Assembly: GCF_008123515.1 (NCBI RefSeq)
Contig: NZ_VSSR01000083.1
Location: forward strand, 1 to 63,606
Source: Bradyrhizobium cytisi
GTDB lineage: Bacteria > Pseudomonadota > Alphaproteobacteria > Rhizobiales > Xanthobacteraceae
Length of the DNA stretch: 63,606 nt
Reading direction: 5' to 3'
Position numbers and translations under genes: made by a program. Below, in pieces: positions 63,226 through 63,606 of this stretch. Under the pieces are notes generated by a model. That model was given only the letters and a program-made list of their open reading frames with translations. It ran no database searches and had not been told where the DNA came from. Within the stretch, counting starts at the first letter, position 1; each line of letters begins with the position of its first letter.

Positions 63226-63591
63226 ATGAAGCGCGGGCGCATTTTGAGCCCTGGGCGGAGCCTTGCGTCGCTTGGGACGATAGTCATCTTAGCGGGTTGC
63301 GCGATCAAGCCAGTGCCCGATGACGTTACGGGCGTTTCGACTTACGCGATCGCACGGCAAATACGCTGCGAGACGCGTGCCGCCGCCAGGGAGCGAGTGG
63401 TCACATACATCAAAAACCTCGCGGAAGGCAGTCAATACATTGCCGGAGATCCGCAAGCGCAGCAGCTTTTGGCGCGCTACGGGGACGGCGGCGAAGACAT
63501 CAGCACCTTCAGGCCAAGCATGTTCACCGGGCCGCTAGAGGTCGAACGGCGCAACTATCTTACGATGATCTATACGACCGCCATTGCTTAG
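63226..63591 (+). CDS. Small lipoprotein
   Basis: From ATG 63226 (GGGAGAAG upstream) the 121-residue protein has a lipoprotein signal with lipobox ILAGC near residue 25, so it is acylated at that Cys. The mature part (IARQIRCETRAAARERVVTY, TFRPSMFTGPLEVERRNYLT) is not recognised beyond similarity I recall to Bradyrhizobium outer-membrane-type lipoproteins. It ends 15 bases before the window edge; a longer version is not excluded. Confidence 0.7.
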   Translation: MKRGRILSPGRSLASLGTIVILAGCAIKPVPDDVTGVSTYAIARQIRCETRAAARERVVTYIKNLAEGSQYIAGDPQAQQLLARYGDGGEDISTFRPSMFTGPLEVERRNYLTMIYTTAIA

Positions 63592-63606
63592 TGTCTGTCC
63601 GAGAAC

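Noticed and set aside
1..63606. tRNA, rRNA or CRISPR arrays
   Set aside because: Both strands were scanned by eye for cloverleaf ends, CCA contexts and regularly spaced repeats. The only phased repeats are the HipB operators, which are palindromic and four in number.

Overview
The window looks like an accessory (symbiosis-island-like) part of a Bradyrhizobium or close relative. The grounds are the [NiFe] uptake hydrogenase cluster in the order known from Bradyrhizobium japonicum (hupUV-hupSLCDFGHIJK-hypABFCDE-hypX-hoxA, no hupE), a BioR-controlled biotin operon, DUF3551 and DUF6894 small proteins, FixK-type boxes, and many broken genes and small family proteins between islands of intact operons. 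No tRNA, rRNA or CRISPR array was seen.

Layout. 1-6.7 kb: a TAT-exported gluconolactonase-like protein, an intact ISAs1-family element inserted in a dispersed repeat, a frameshifted prolyl oligopeptidase, a second repeat copy and a decayed PAS-GGDEF-EAL gene. 6.9-15 kb: a HAMP-PAS sensor with no output domain, a 32-residue membrane micropeptide, a MarR regulator, pabB-pabA and a Dabb protein. 14.4-22.7 kb: a vitamin block with bioR (divergent), bioB, a wrecked panD, bioF-bioD-bioA, two Cys-rich small proteins and panB-panC. BioR boxes lie in front of bioR and bioB. 22.8-31.7 kb: small family proteins and remnants, a chemoreceptor, a second copy of the 32-residue micropeptide, a NodB-fold deacetylase, an acetyltransferase and a zeta-toxin-like fragment.

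31.9-50.8 kb, all on the minus strand: the hydrogenase block. Structural genes (hupSLC), the maturation set (hupDFGHIJK, hypABFCDE) and hypX look complete. Both outer ends fall inside regulators. hoxA has a nonsense codon and has lost its 3' part. hupU has lost its 5' part. hupV has a nonsense codon, frameshifts and a Cys-to-Arg change in the L1 active-site motif. The H2-sensing cascade is therefore dead, while a clean -24/-12 promoter remains before hupS and a FixK-like box precedes hupG. HupS has the extra cysteines of oxygen-tolerant enzymes.

50.8-63.6 kb: a duplicated cassette of about 0.7 kb (30-residue membrane micropeptide plus a small cytosolic protein) occurs at 51.7 and 62.0 kb. Between the copies are a DUF3551 gene with a perfect FixK box, a brnA remnant, an organosulfonate block (flavin monooxygenase diverging from a TauD-like dioxygenase and an SsuABC-type transporter), a cysE remnant and a hipBA module with a phased operator array. 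A small lipoprotein gene ends the window.

The hydrogenase block would recycle H2 from nitrogenase, the BioR regulon would make biotin (and, in part, pantothenate), and the sulfonate block would scavenge sulfur. Function names rest on motif recognition, not on database searches.
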